A stretch of DNA of 22,783 bases, taken from positions 1 through 22,783 of the forward strand of contig JAZKFR010000171.1 in the NCBI GenBank assembly GCA_040386295.1. Reading direction: 5' to 3'. Position numbers and translations under genes: made by a program. The DNA is from JAZKFR01 sp040386295 (GTDB lineage Bacteria > Pseudomonadota > Gammaproteobacteria > Burkholderiales > Rhodocyclaceae). The notes under the pieces were generated by a model that saw only the letters and a list, made by a program, of their open reading frames with translations, had not been told where the DNA came from and did not search any database. Below, in pieces: positions 5,436-12,624 of the stretch (position 1 is its first letter; each line of letters begins with the position of its first letter).

Positions 5436-8177
5436 ATGAGATGGATGCGGTCTTGGTTTCTTTGCCTATGTAGTGTTTTAAGTTACGGCTTACTGTCGCC
5501 TTGTTTTGCTGCCCCCCCACCTTGGAGCGGGGGTAGTTATGCGTATTACGCGCAAAAATCCCCATTGGGAACCGTTTTATCTGACTTTTGTAAAAATTTT
5601 GGTGTGCAGCTCAAGATGGGCAGCGGTGTTAGTGGCGTCGTTAACGGCCGTATCTCAGGTGCTAACCCTAGTGAATTCTTGGATTTGCTGACATCCGCTT
5701 ACGGTTTGAAATGGTTTTTTGCTGAAGGTGTGCTCTACGTTGTGAGCGCAACTGATTGGCAGACTCAATCGATTGCTGTTTCGCCTGCAACAATTCCTGC
5801 CTTGAGACAAGCCATGCTTGACTTACGTTTGTTGGATGAACGTTTTGGTTGGGCAGAGCTTCAGGAACAAGGTTTACTGCTTATTTCCGGGCCAAAGGAT
5901 TATGTCGCCCTGCTGAAAGAAGCTATCAGTTCCCTTGACCTTGCACCTAGTGGTGCGCGCTTTGCGGTTTTTCGCCTGCGCTACGCAAGTGTTGATGACC
6001 GCACAGTCACGCTACGTGACCAACAAGTGACTATCCCAGGTGTTGCCTCTATTTTGCGCAATTTGGTTGAAGGCTCTGAGCGTGTTCCTGGTGCAGTGAG
6101 CAGCGTTGGCGCGGGCTCGGCTGGTGGTCTTTCTGCTACAGCGTCTTTGGCAGACTCGCCCAATAGAGTATCGGCAGCCACATCGGCTGAACGAAAACCA
6201 GGCGCTAAACCTTTGCTAGAAGCGGGTCGTCGCTCTTCGATTCAGGCTGATTCAAGACTGAACGCTGTGGTGATTAAAGACGCACCTGAAATGATTGCAG
6301 TTTATGAGAAGTTGATTGCCTCACTGGATCTGCCTACGCGTCTAGTTGAAATTGAAGCGATGATTGTCGACATCAGCAAAACTCGTTTGACAGAGTTAGG
6401 GGTGGATTGGACGGCTTCTGGCGGTGTTTTAGCGGCAACAGTTGGTGATTTCTCTATTGCGCCCACCTCGGGGTCTGGGGTCGCTGCAATCAACCTAGGC
6501 GGCAAAGACAGCTCTAATGTTTTACGCAACGGGGTGGCTGGCCTATTAGCGCGTATCCGCGCTTTGGAGGAATTGAACGACGCTAAAATTCTTGGCAAGC
6601 CAATGATTTTAACGACGGATAATTCTGCTGCTGTGATTGATCTGAGTCAGACATTCTTTACTAGTGTGAGTGGTGAACGTGTTGCAAATTTGGTTCCTGT
6701 CACGACGGGAGTCTTGCTTAAAGTCGTTCCGCATATCATCAACAAACCAGATGGGACGACAGAAATCCAACTAGAAGTTGATATTGAAGACGGCACTTTG
6801 ATTGATCGTAAGGGGCTTGCCTTGCCTATTGTGCAAAAGAGCACGATTAGTACTCAGGCAATTATCAAAGAAAAACAAAGTTTGTTGCTAGGTGGTTTTT
6901 CTACACAGGAGCAGACGGATGAAGGGCAAAGTGTCCCGTTTTTTGGCAAATTGCCTTTAATTGGATTTATGTTTCGTAACAACAGCAGTTCCAGTAGTCG
7001 GCGTGAACGTTTGTTCATGATTACGCCACGAGTCGTTGAGAACAGTATTGCCGATTATTCAGGCCAGAAGAAGCACATCGCTTTTTCAGCACCTACTGAT
7101 AAAAGTGATACGTTAATTTCCTTGCCCCATAACCGTGACTTAGACATTGTTTTGCCAGCTCAAGTTGGCCGCAATTCTGAGCCGGAGACTACTGCTGTCA
7201 TTGCGTCCGAGCCGACAAGATCAATGGCTACAGCACGAAAGAGTGGCGAGACTTCTTCTGTGTCAGGGGATAAAAGCCCTATGGTGATTCCCCTGTCCAG
7301 TAATCGGGCACTAAATCGCGTTATGCCCAATTCAGCTAGTAGCAATCTTGAGCCGCTTCAGGTGGTGGTACCCAAAGTAAGCAAGCCGAGAGAAATTGAG
7401 AATGCTGCTGCGACTGATCTTTCTGTGAGGAAGGAAGCTGCACCTGTTTCTCCATCGCTGCCGACGAACACCAAGCCACCTGTGCTCGTGTTGCCTAGCA
7501 CTCGTGAATTGGATCGTGTATCCAATTCAGCTAGTAGCAATCTTGAGCCGCCTAAGGTGGTGGTGCCCAAAGTAAGCAAGCCGAGAGAAATTGAGAATGT
7601 TGTTGCGACTGATCTTTCTGTGAGGAAGGAAGTTGCACCTGCTTCTCCATCGCTGCCGGCGAACACCAAATCACTCGAGCTTGCGTTGTCTAATTCAGTT
7701 AGCAGCAATCCTGAAACACTTAAGGAGGAGGTGCCCAGGCTAATCGAATCGAGAGAGAGTGAGAATAACGCTACGACTCAGCTTCCTGGTACGAAGAAGC
7801 GCTCGACTATATTGGTCTCCATGGAGAAAAATGCGCCTGTGATTCCGATGCCACGCAATCGTGAGTTGAATGCTGTTGTGCCTAATCGGCTGCTGGGTAG
7901 AAATTCTGAGTCAGCAAAGCAAGTACTCGGTGTGACTACGCCGACGGTAGTTGAAGGGTCGGCTGTGCTTGATGTGTCTGCGCCAAAGCGGCGCTCGATT
8001 TTTGCAGTGCCGAACAATCAAAATGAGCCTGTGATCCCACTACGACCTAAGCGTGACGGACAACTTAATGCAAGTAGCTCACTGTCCAACGCTGAGTCAG
8101 CGAACACCATCGTGGGACCGACGAAGGCTGCAGAAAACACCGATCGCCAGGATTCTTTGGCGCCGATTCCTCAGTAA
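5436..8177 (+). CDS. sctC: T3SS outer-membrane secretin SctC with long repetitive C-terminal tail
   Basis: SctC forms the ring-shaped outer-membrane channel of the injectisome. I chose the ATG at 5436 because GGAG lies 10 bases upstream and a clean signal peptide follows (RSWFLCLCSVL...PCFA, cleavage near residue 26); an in-frame ATG at 5403 would add 11 residues. N0/N1-type domains occupy about residues 30-165, and an N3 domain about 170-305 carries a Gly/Ser-rich insertion. The secretin core runs from about 300 to 535, with TTDNSAAVIDL, VPVTTGVLLKVVPHI, the VPFFGKLPLIGFMFRN signature and ITPRVVE near its end. The remaining ~375 residues (about 7046-8174) are low-complexity, rich in Pro, Ser, Asn and Glu, with roughly six degenerate units around a 'IPL-x-NRxL-x-x-V-x-P' motif. 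Known T3SS secretins end soon after the core in a short pilotin-binding segment. It lies 225 bases after the chaperone gene. Confidence 0.93.
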   Translation: MRWMRSWFLCLCSVLSYGLLSPCFAAPPPWSGGSYAYYAQKSPLGTVLSDFCKNFGVQLKMGSGVSGVVNGRISGANPSEFLDLLTSAYGLKWFFAEGVLYVVSATDWQTQSIAVSPATIPALRQAMLDLRLLDERFGWAELQEQGLLLISGPKDYVALLKEAISSLDLAPSGARFAVFRLRYASVDDRTVTLRDQQVTIPGVASILRNLVEGSERVPGAVSSVGAGSAGGLSATASLADSPNRVSAATSAERKPGAKPLLEAGRRSSIQADSRLNAVVIKDAPEMIAVYEKLIASLDLPTRLVEIEAMIVDISKTRLTELGVDWTASGGVLAATVGDFSIAPTSGSGVAAINLGGKDSSNVLRNGVAGLLARIRALEELNDAKILGKPMILTTDNSAAVIDLSQTFFTSVSGERVANLVPVTTGVLLKVVPHIINKPDGTTEIQLEVDIEDGTLIDRKGLALPIVQKSTISTQAIIKEKQSLLLGGFSTQEQTDEGQSVPFFGKLPLIGFMFRNNSSSSSRRERLFMITPRVVENSIADYSGQKKHIAFSAPTDKSDTLISLPHNRDLDIVLPAQVGRNSEPETTAVIASEPTRSMATARKSGETSSVSGDKSPMVIPLSSNRALNRVMPNSASSNLEPLQVVVPKVSKPREIENAAATDLSVRKEAAPVSPSLPTNTKPPVLVLPSTRELDRVSNSASSNLEPPKVVVPKVSKPREIENVVATDLSVRKEVAPASPSLPANTKSLELALSNSVSSNPETLKEEVPRLIESRESENNATTQLPGTKKRSTILVSMEKNAPVIPMPRNRELNAVVPNRLLGRNSESAKQVLGVTTPTVVEGSAVLDVSAPKRRSIFAVPNNQNEPVIPLRPKRDGQLNASSSLSNAESANTIVGPTKAAENTDRQDSLAPIPQ
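7329..7797 (+). repeat. Long direct repeats in the 3' part of the secretin gene
   Basis: A 146-base segment at 7329-7474 recurs at 7524-7669 with 8 differences counted by eye (offset 195 bases, 65 codons). A third, more diverged copy begins at 7692. All keep the reading frame, and several differences change amino acids (Ala to Val). The repeats underlie the modular C-terminal tail of SctC. Confidence 0.92.
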
Positions 8178-8312
8178 AAAGCACATCTCAGTTTTTTCGA
8201 CCTGTTGATTTGCATCTGCTTTTGGTCGCGTTATTTCTAGAATTCTCCTGACAAAAGGCAAGCGCTCTTGAGTCAGGCTCGAGCCTACTTCTACTGAATT
8301 TTTCCTTAAAGT

Positions 8313-8357
8313 AGCAGGCAAGTGTGAGTGAGCTTGGGTGAGAAACCTGCTTTTCTT
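8313..8357 (+). terminator. Possible weak terminator after sctC
   Basis: Arms agcagg (8313-8318) and cctgct (8346-8351) enclose a second small stem (caag/cttg), and the distal arm runs into tttcttt. It lies in the 256-base interval between sctC and apaG, which is otherwise without recognisable genes. The long loop makes it a weak candidate. Confidence 0.3.
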
Positions 8358-8433
8358 TGCGAGCGTTTTTGATCAAGCAACATAGCTTTGTTTGATTTTT
8401 TAACTCGGGCTGAGGTCAAATTCAGCGGTTCGG

Positions 8434-8817
8434 TTAGTGCAATACGCGTGGGATAGCGAGCGTGAATTCTGGAATATTTGCCTCAAACTGAGTCGCATCT
8501 TCGGCAACCATTTGGTAAGTTCCACGCATTGTGCCAATAGGGGTTTCAAGTTGACAGCCGCTGGTGTACTGAAACTTCTCGCCTGGCTGGAGTAATGGCT
8601 GCTGTCCGACCACGCCTAAACCTTTAACCTCTTGCACCTGGGCGTTGGTGTCGGTAATGATCCAGTGTCGTGAAATGAGTTGTGCGGCGATTGTGCCTGT
8701 GTTTTCGATAGTGATTTGATAAGTAAAGAAGTAATGATCTTTGCTCGGATCTGATTGCTCAGGCAGATACTGCGGTGAGGCGATGACGGTGATTTCATAT
8801 TTTTTATGGTCAGTCAT
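8434..8817 (-). CDS. apaG: ApaG family protein (Co2+/Mg2+ efflux-associated)
   Basis: This 127-residue protein is the usual size for ApaG, a small beta-sandwich (fibronectin-III-like) protein tied to cobalt resistance and magnesium homeostasis in enterobacteria, with unknown biochemistry. Family hallmarks are YFFTYQITIENTG, LISRHWIITD, VKGLGVVGQQPLL and SGCQLETPIGTMRGTYQM. The open frame extends 28 codons further upstream (to 8901), but the ATG at 8815-8817 (MTDHKKYEITV) gives the family's normal start. ApaG lies divergent from rpe across a 230-base intergenic region; apaG next to rpe is a common Burkholderiales arrangement. Confidence 0.93.
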   Translation of the reverse strand: MTDHKKYEITVIASPQYLPEQSDPSKDHYFFTYQITIENTGTIAAQLISRHWIITDTNAQVQEVKGLGVVGQQPLLQPGEKFQYTSGCQLETPIGTMRGTYQMVAEDATQFEANIPEFTLAIPRVLH

Positions 8818-9047
8818 TGCGGTTTGGTGTCCTAAGCTTGGAATAGAAAAGAGTCGGTATTGCACACCAAACAAGGCGCCCTGACAAGCAAAGGCTTGCA
8901 CTAGCTGGACTGGGTGTTGTTTATGAACAGGTGGATGACCTAGTAGCTCCGTTGTTTTGCCATATTAAATATTGGTTTATCGAGGTTTCTTAAAGTCAAA
9001 GATTGAATTTGTCTTAAAAATAAAATATCAACTTAGGATGCTTGTTT

Positions 9048-9749
9048 ATGACGGATCAGCCGAGAAAAGAGGCTTCAGAGTACCTAATCGCGCCGAGTAT
9101 TCTCTCGGCTAATTTTGCCAAGTTGGGAGAAGAGGTTTGTGCTGTTGTCGATGCGGGGGCGGATTGGATTCATGTCGACGTCATGGACAATCATTATGTG
9201 CCGAATTTAACAATAGGCCCTTTAGTCTGCGCGGCAATTCGCCCCATTACTAACGCCTTGATCGACGTTCATTTAATGGTGACGCCAGTTGATCGCTTGA
9301 TTCCCGATTTTGCCAAAGCAGGCGCGAATGTCATGACTTTTCACCCAGAGGCCTCTTTGCACGTTGACCGCACGCTGGGACTGATTCGTGATCAGGGTTG
9401 CCAAGCGGGCTTGGTTTTTAATCCTGCGACGCCGCTGGCTTATATGGACTACGTTATGGATAAGCTCGATGTGGTGTTGCTGATGAGTGTCAATCCTGGT
9501 TTTGGCGGCCAGAAGTTTATCGTTGAGATACTCGAAAAAATTAAAGCGGCACGCCTCAGGCTTGATGCTTACGCGCAACGCAGTGGGCGACGAATTCGTC
9601 TTGAGGTCGATGGCGGAATAAACATTGACAATATCGCCCAGGTGGCTAGAGCAGGCGCGGATACTTTTGTCGCGGGTTCGGCGATCTACGGTCAGCCATG
9701 CTACAAAAGCGCGATTGAGGGTTTGCGTGCAGCGTTATCAAGCGTTTGA
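9048..9749 (+). CDS. rpe: Ribulose-phosphate 3-epimerase
   Basis: This 233-residue TIM-barrel enzyme interconverts D-ribulose 5-phosphate and D-xylulose 5-phosphate in the pentose phosphate (and, where present, Calvin) pathway, in the cytoplasm. Visible signatures are IAPSILSANF near the N-terminus, WIHVDVMDNHYVPNLTIG (metal-binding His and Asp), DVHLMV, MSVNPGFGGQKF and EVDGGI (catalytic/metal Asp), and a phosphate-binding AGADTFVAGSAIYG near the end. Most family members have MDGxFVPN; here it reads MDNHYVPN, a mild variation. The ATG at 9048 is preferred over a TTG at 9042 because AGGA lies 9 bases before it. gph follows after 216 bases, the usual partner order. Confidence 0.96.
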   Translation: MTDQPRKEASEYLIAPSILSANFAKLGEEVCAVVDAGADWIHVDVMDNHYVPNLTIGPLVCAAIRPITNALIDVHLMVTPVDRLIPDFAKAGANVMTFHPEASLHVDRTLGLIRDQGCQAGLVFNPATPLAYMDYVMDKLDVVLLMSVNPGFGGQKFIVEILEKIKAARLRLDAYAQRSGRRIRLEVDGGINIDNIAQVARAGADTFVAGSAIYGQPCYKSAIEGLRAALSSV

Positions 9750-9817
9750 TTTTGGCTTGCTTGCTTGCTGGCGCTGCACTCGCTAGAAGTTTTAGCCCTG
9801 ACAGTTCATTTGCAAAC

Positions 9818-9835
9818 CGAGGCATTGTCGCCTCG
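9818..9835 (+). other. Hairpin in the rpe-gph intergenic region
   Basis: Six-base arms CGAGGC and GCCTCG enclose a 6-base loop (9818-9835). A decamer cgttcattgt follows in two copies 15 bases apart (9834-9843 and 9849-9858). It may be a weak attenuator or terminator behind rpe; only short T-rich sequence follows. Confidence 0.4.
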
Positions 9836-9965
9836 TTCATTGTTGCCCCGTTCATTGTCGATTTCGCTTTGCCCTACTACAGCAATCCCTGTTCTTCGTG
9901 GGTTTTGCTTCGTGTCCTCTTTCTCATGCAAATTGAAATAATCTTAATCATGGCCGTGAGTTTTT

Positions 9966-10655
9966 ATGCAGAAACGTAAAATGCGCTCCGCGACAATTGA
10001 TCTGGACGGCACCTTGTTGGACACCGTTGCTGATTTGGCAGCCGCGTGTAACGCGATGTTATTGGCGCTTAATCGTCCGGCACGTAGCTTAAGCGAGGTG
10101 CGCGGCTTTGTTGGTAGAGGGGCAGTTAATCTGGTCAGCTCGTGCCTTAATGGGGGTTTGCCTGCTAGCGAGGTGGATCCGGTTCTTCTGGCGCGCGCCC
10201 TCGCTAGCTTTCGTGCGCATTATTTGTCTTGTAACGGTCGTTCAAGCGAGATTTATCCGGGCGTGATTGAGGGATTGAACGCTTTACGCGAGGCTAAAAT
10301 CGCCTTGGCCTGTGTGACGAACAAGCCCTCTGCGTTTAGTCAAACACTGCTTGAGCGTATGGGGCTTGCCGTCTATTTCTCGGTCGTCGTTTCGGGCGAC
10401 ACTTTGCCGCAGCAAAAGCCTCATCCAGCGCCGATTTTGCATGCTTGCCAGTTATTAGGTACTTCGCCAGCGCAGAACGTACACATAGGCGATTCATTGA
10501 CTGATATTGCTGCTGCGCGTGGTGCCGGCTGCCTTGCTGTCGCGGTGAACTACGGTTACAGCGGATCATCCCGACTCAATAGCGCAGACTGTGATGTTCT
10601 GATTTCTAGTTTGGCTGAGGTAAGGCTATTACCCCAGTTTGTAGGGGCTGTATGA
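9966..10655 (+). CDS. gph: Phosphoglycolate phosphatase, HAD superfamily
   Basis: This 229-residue HAD-like hydrolase probably converts 2-phosphoglycolate (from DNA repair or oxygenase side reactions) to glycolate. HAD motif I is IDLDGTLLDT (nucleophile Asp12, acid/base Asp14), motif II is CVTNKP, motif III lies at QQKPHPAP, and motif IV is HIGDSLTDIAAARGAG. A helical cap domain (about 20-90) follows motif I, typical of the Gph subfamily. Context after rpe supports gph. The start could be ATG 9966 or the in-frame ATG 9981 five codons later; neither has a strong Shine-Dalgarno. The usual Phe before DLDGT is Ile here. Confidence 0.92.
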   Translation: MQKRKMRSATIDLDGTLLDTVADLAAACNAMLLALNRPARSLSEVRGFVGRGAVNLVSSCLNGGLPASEVDPVLLARALASFRAHYLSCNGRSSEIYPGVIEGLNALREAKIALACVTNKPSAFSQTLLERMGLAVYFSVVVSGDTLPQQKPHPAPILHACQLLGTSPAQNVHIGDSLTDIAAARGAGCLAVAVNYGYSGSSRLNSADCDVLISSLAEVRLLPQFVGAV

Positions 10656-10668
10656 ACTTTTGCTTTTG

Positions 10669-10705
10669 GCCGCCTTCGCCTTGATTTTAAGGCGATGTTT
10701 GCGGC
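10669..10705. terminator. Possible two-tier hairpin between convergent gph and rnfB
   Basis: An inner stem cgcctt/aaggcg (10677-10682 and 10689-10694) with a 6-base loop is flanked by outer arms gccgc/gcggc (10669-10673 and 10701-10705). It occupies the 58-base gap between two convergent genes, as expected for a bidirectional terminator. T-runs beside it are short, so efficiency is doubtful. Confidence 0.4.
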
Positions 10706-10713
10706 TCGTGCGC

Positions 10714-11391
10714 TTAGTTTTTGTCTGTGTTGCGTTGCTGGCGAGCGCGTTCTATGGCGGCAGCGATGGTGGCGCTTTTTAGTTTGTTGATGTCTGTTGA
10801 TTGTTGCTTTGCCGATTGTTCAGCTTTTTCTTGCTTGGCTCTAGCTAGGCGCAATTGACGGAATTCAAAGCGTGTTTTTGCAGCGTTGGCAAAAGCTCGT
10901 TCCGTGTGGCTCATTTCAGCTGGATGTTCAAATGAGCTCACTGTTTGCTGCGTAGTTGGCTGCGCTAGCAGGCTGATGCACGCTACGGGGCAGGGGGCGA
11001 TGCAGAGTGCGCAACCGGTGCAATAGGCTTCGATCACGCTGTGCATGTATTGCGCTGCGCCGACGATGGCATCAACGGGGCAGGCTTGAATGCACAAAGT
11101 GCAACCGATGCACAGTGTCTCGTCGATGATGGCGGATTGTTTAACTGATTCAGCTTGGGTCAACGCCTTGGGTGGGCGTTTGAGCAAAGCAGCTAAGCGG
11201 CGCATTCCAGCTGTGCCGCCTGGTGGGCATAGATTGACTTCGGCGAGTCCGTCGAAGAGGGCTTGCGCGTAGGGTTTGCAGCCGGGGTAGGTGCATTGTC
11301 CGCATTGTGTTTGCGGTAGTAGGGCGTCGATCTGTTCGACAGAGAGGACTTTGCCTGTTGGCTCAACTGGCTCAGGGTAGGGTATTGACAT
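10714..11391 (-). CDS. rnfB: RnfB-like electron transport complex subunit B (ferredoxin-like)
   Basis: This 225-residue iron-sulfur protein has the RnfB layout without the N-terminal membrane anchor seen in enteric RnfB/RsxB. A 4Fe-4S domain carries Cys30, Cys33, Cys38 and Cys55 (LLPQTQCGQCTYPGCKPYAQAL). Two ferredoxin clusters follow (Cys94-97-100-104 and Cys124-127-130-134, both CxxCxxCxxxCP). An Ala/Gln/Lys-rich basic tail completes it. In the Rnf complex, subunit B passes electrons between the membrane arm and soluble partners. Here no other rnf genes are nearby, and in betaproteobacteria such lone RnfB proteins are common and of uncertain partner. It lies 155 bases downstream of pyrD on the same strand. 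Confidence 0.9.
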   Translation of the reverse strand: MSIPYPEPVEPTGKVLSVEQIDALLPQTQCGQCTYPGCKPYAQALFDGLAEVNLCPPGGTAGMRRLAALLKRPPKALTQAESVKQSAIIDETLCIGCTLCIQACPVDAIVGAAQYMHSVIEAYCTGCALCIAPCPVACISLLAQPTTQQTVSSFEHPAEMSHTERAFANAAKTRFEFRQLRLARAKQEKAEQSAKQQSTDINKLKSATIAAAIERARQQRNTDKN

Positions 11392-11546
11392 CGATTCTTG
11401 AGACGTGTTTTTTAGATTTAATTATTTTAAATCAATGATTTTTAAATCAAGGTGGCTTGAATAAAGGGCATTTGAGCCCATGATTTTTGATGCACGATGG
11501 GTTTGCGCCGGTACGCCATGCTAGAGGGGGTGCCAGGGTGATTTTC

Positions 11547-12587
11547 TCAGCGGTTGGCCTTGTATTGTGCAATGGCTTGGGCTGTTTCGGCGACTAAAGC
11601 GGGGCCGCGATAGATGAGGCCGGTATAAAACTGCACTAACTGCGCGCCAGCCTTGATTTTGGCGACGGCATCGGCGCCTTGCATAATGCCGCCAACGCCA
11701 ATAATCGGTAGTTCGCCGGCTAGGGCGGTGGCCAACTCTTGTAGCACTTGGGTAGATAAAGAAAATAGCGGCGCGCCAGACAAGCCGCCCGCTTCATCGG
11801 CGTTGGGCAAGCCTTGCACTTGTGCGCGGGCGAGCGTGGTGTTGCTGGCAATGACGCCGTCGATTCGATGCTGCCGTAATAATTGAGCGATGTTTTGGAT
11901 TTGTCCGTGGTCAAGATCAGGGGCGATTTTGAGCACTAAGGGAACGTATTTGCCATGCGCATCGGCTAAACGGGTTTGTGCTGCTTTTAGAGAGGCGAGC
12001 AGAGCGTCGAGTGCCTGTCCAGATTGCAGGTCACGTAAATTCTTTGTGTTTGGGCTTGAGATATTGATCGTGACGTAGCTGGCCGCAGAATAAACGCGTT
12101 CTAAACACAAGAGATAGTCATCAACGGCTTTATCGATCGGGGTGTCAAAGTTTTTGCCGATGTTAATCCCGAGAATGCCGCCGTTTTGCGTAAACTTAGC
12201 TTTAGCTACATTCGACAATAATCGTTCAACACCGTGATTATTAAAACCTAAGCGGTTAATAATCGCTTGTTGTTCTGGGATGCGGAATAAGCGCGGTTTG
12301 GCGTTGCCGCTTTGCGCGCGCGGGGTCACGGTGCCTACTTCAATAAAGCCAAAACCCAGTGCTGCCAGCGCATCTATATGCGCTCCATTTTTATCCAGGC
12401 CAGCCGCCACGCCGATTGGATTAGCAAAACGCAGCCCCATCACGCTCAAAGGTGTTGGTGCTAGCGGCTTGATTAACAGTGCTTTTGCCCCACTCGCTGC
12501 CAGAACATCGATTCCGAATAGAGCTAAGGCGTGCGCGGTCTCGGCGTTGAATTTAAATAACAGAGGGCGTAATAGCGAGTAGGGCAT
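11547..12587 (-). CDS. pyrD: Dihydroorotate dehydrogenase (quinone), class 2
   Basis: This 346-residue FMN enzyme oxidises dihydroorotate to orotate in de novo pyrimidine synthesis and passes electrons to membrane quinone. The N-terminal helical extension (YSLLRPLLFKFNAETAHALAL) is the class 2 membrane-association segment. Other signatures are FANPIGVAAGLDKNG, FIEVGTVTPRAQSGNAKPRLFR, RLGFNNHG, YVTINISSPNTKNLRDLQ (class 2 catalytic Ser within the SSPNT region), LVLKIAPDL, IASNTT, GGLSGAPLF and IIGVGGI. The ATG at 12587 has an AGGA about 9 bases upstream. The LRR gene stops 37 bases upstream on the same strand, with no clear terminator between, so read-through from it is possible. aat-bpt-pyrD adjacency is familiar in Burkholderiales. 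Confidence 0.97.
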   Translation of the reverse strand: MPYSLLRPLLFKFNAETAHALALFGIDVLAASGAKALLIKPLAPTPLSVMGLRFANPIGVAAGLDKNGAHIDALAALGFGFIEVGTVTPRAQSGNAKPRLFRIPEQQAIINRLGFNNHGVERLLSNVAKAKFTQNGGILGINIGKNFDTPIDKAVDDYLLCLERVYSAASYVTINISSPNTKNLRDLQSGQALDALLASLKAAQTRLADAHGKYVPLVLKIAPDLDHGQIQNIAQLLRQHRIDGVIASNTTLARAQVQGLPNADEAGGLSGAPLFSLSTQVLQELATALAGELPIIGVGGIMQGADAVAKIKAGAQLVQFYTGLIYRGPALVAETAQAIAQYKANR

Positions 12588-12624
12588 TAACGAAAGGGTA
12601 TCCTGAGTCGATTATGTTATGGGT

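Noticed and set aside
9003..9031. TTGAAT-N17-TATCAA as an rpe sigma-70 promoter
   Set aside because: It would place the transcription start about 10 bases before the ATG, leaving the Shine-Dalgarno barely transcribed.
9746..9979. 77-codon hydrophobic ORF between rpe and gph
   Set aside because: TTG start overlapping the rpe stop, no SD of its own, low-complexity repeats, overlap with gph start; more likely non-coding.
11408..11452. AT-rich inverted repeats around ttttaaatc between rnfB and pyrD
   Set aside because: Stems consist mostly of A-T pairs with no T-tail arrangement; not convincing as terminator or operator.
11466..11479. Small gggc/gccc hairpin downstream of pyrD
   Set aside because: Only four base pairs; too weak to call a terminator although a short T-rich stretch follows on the minus strand.
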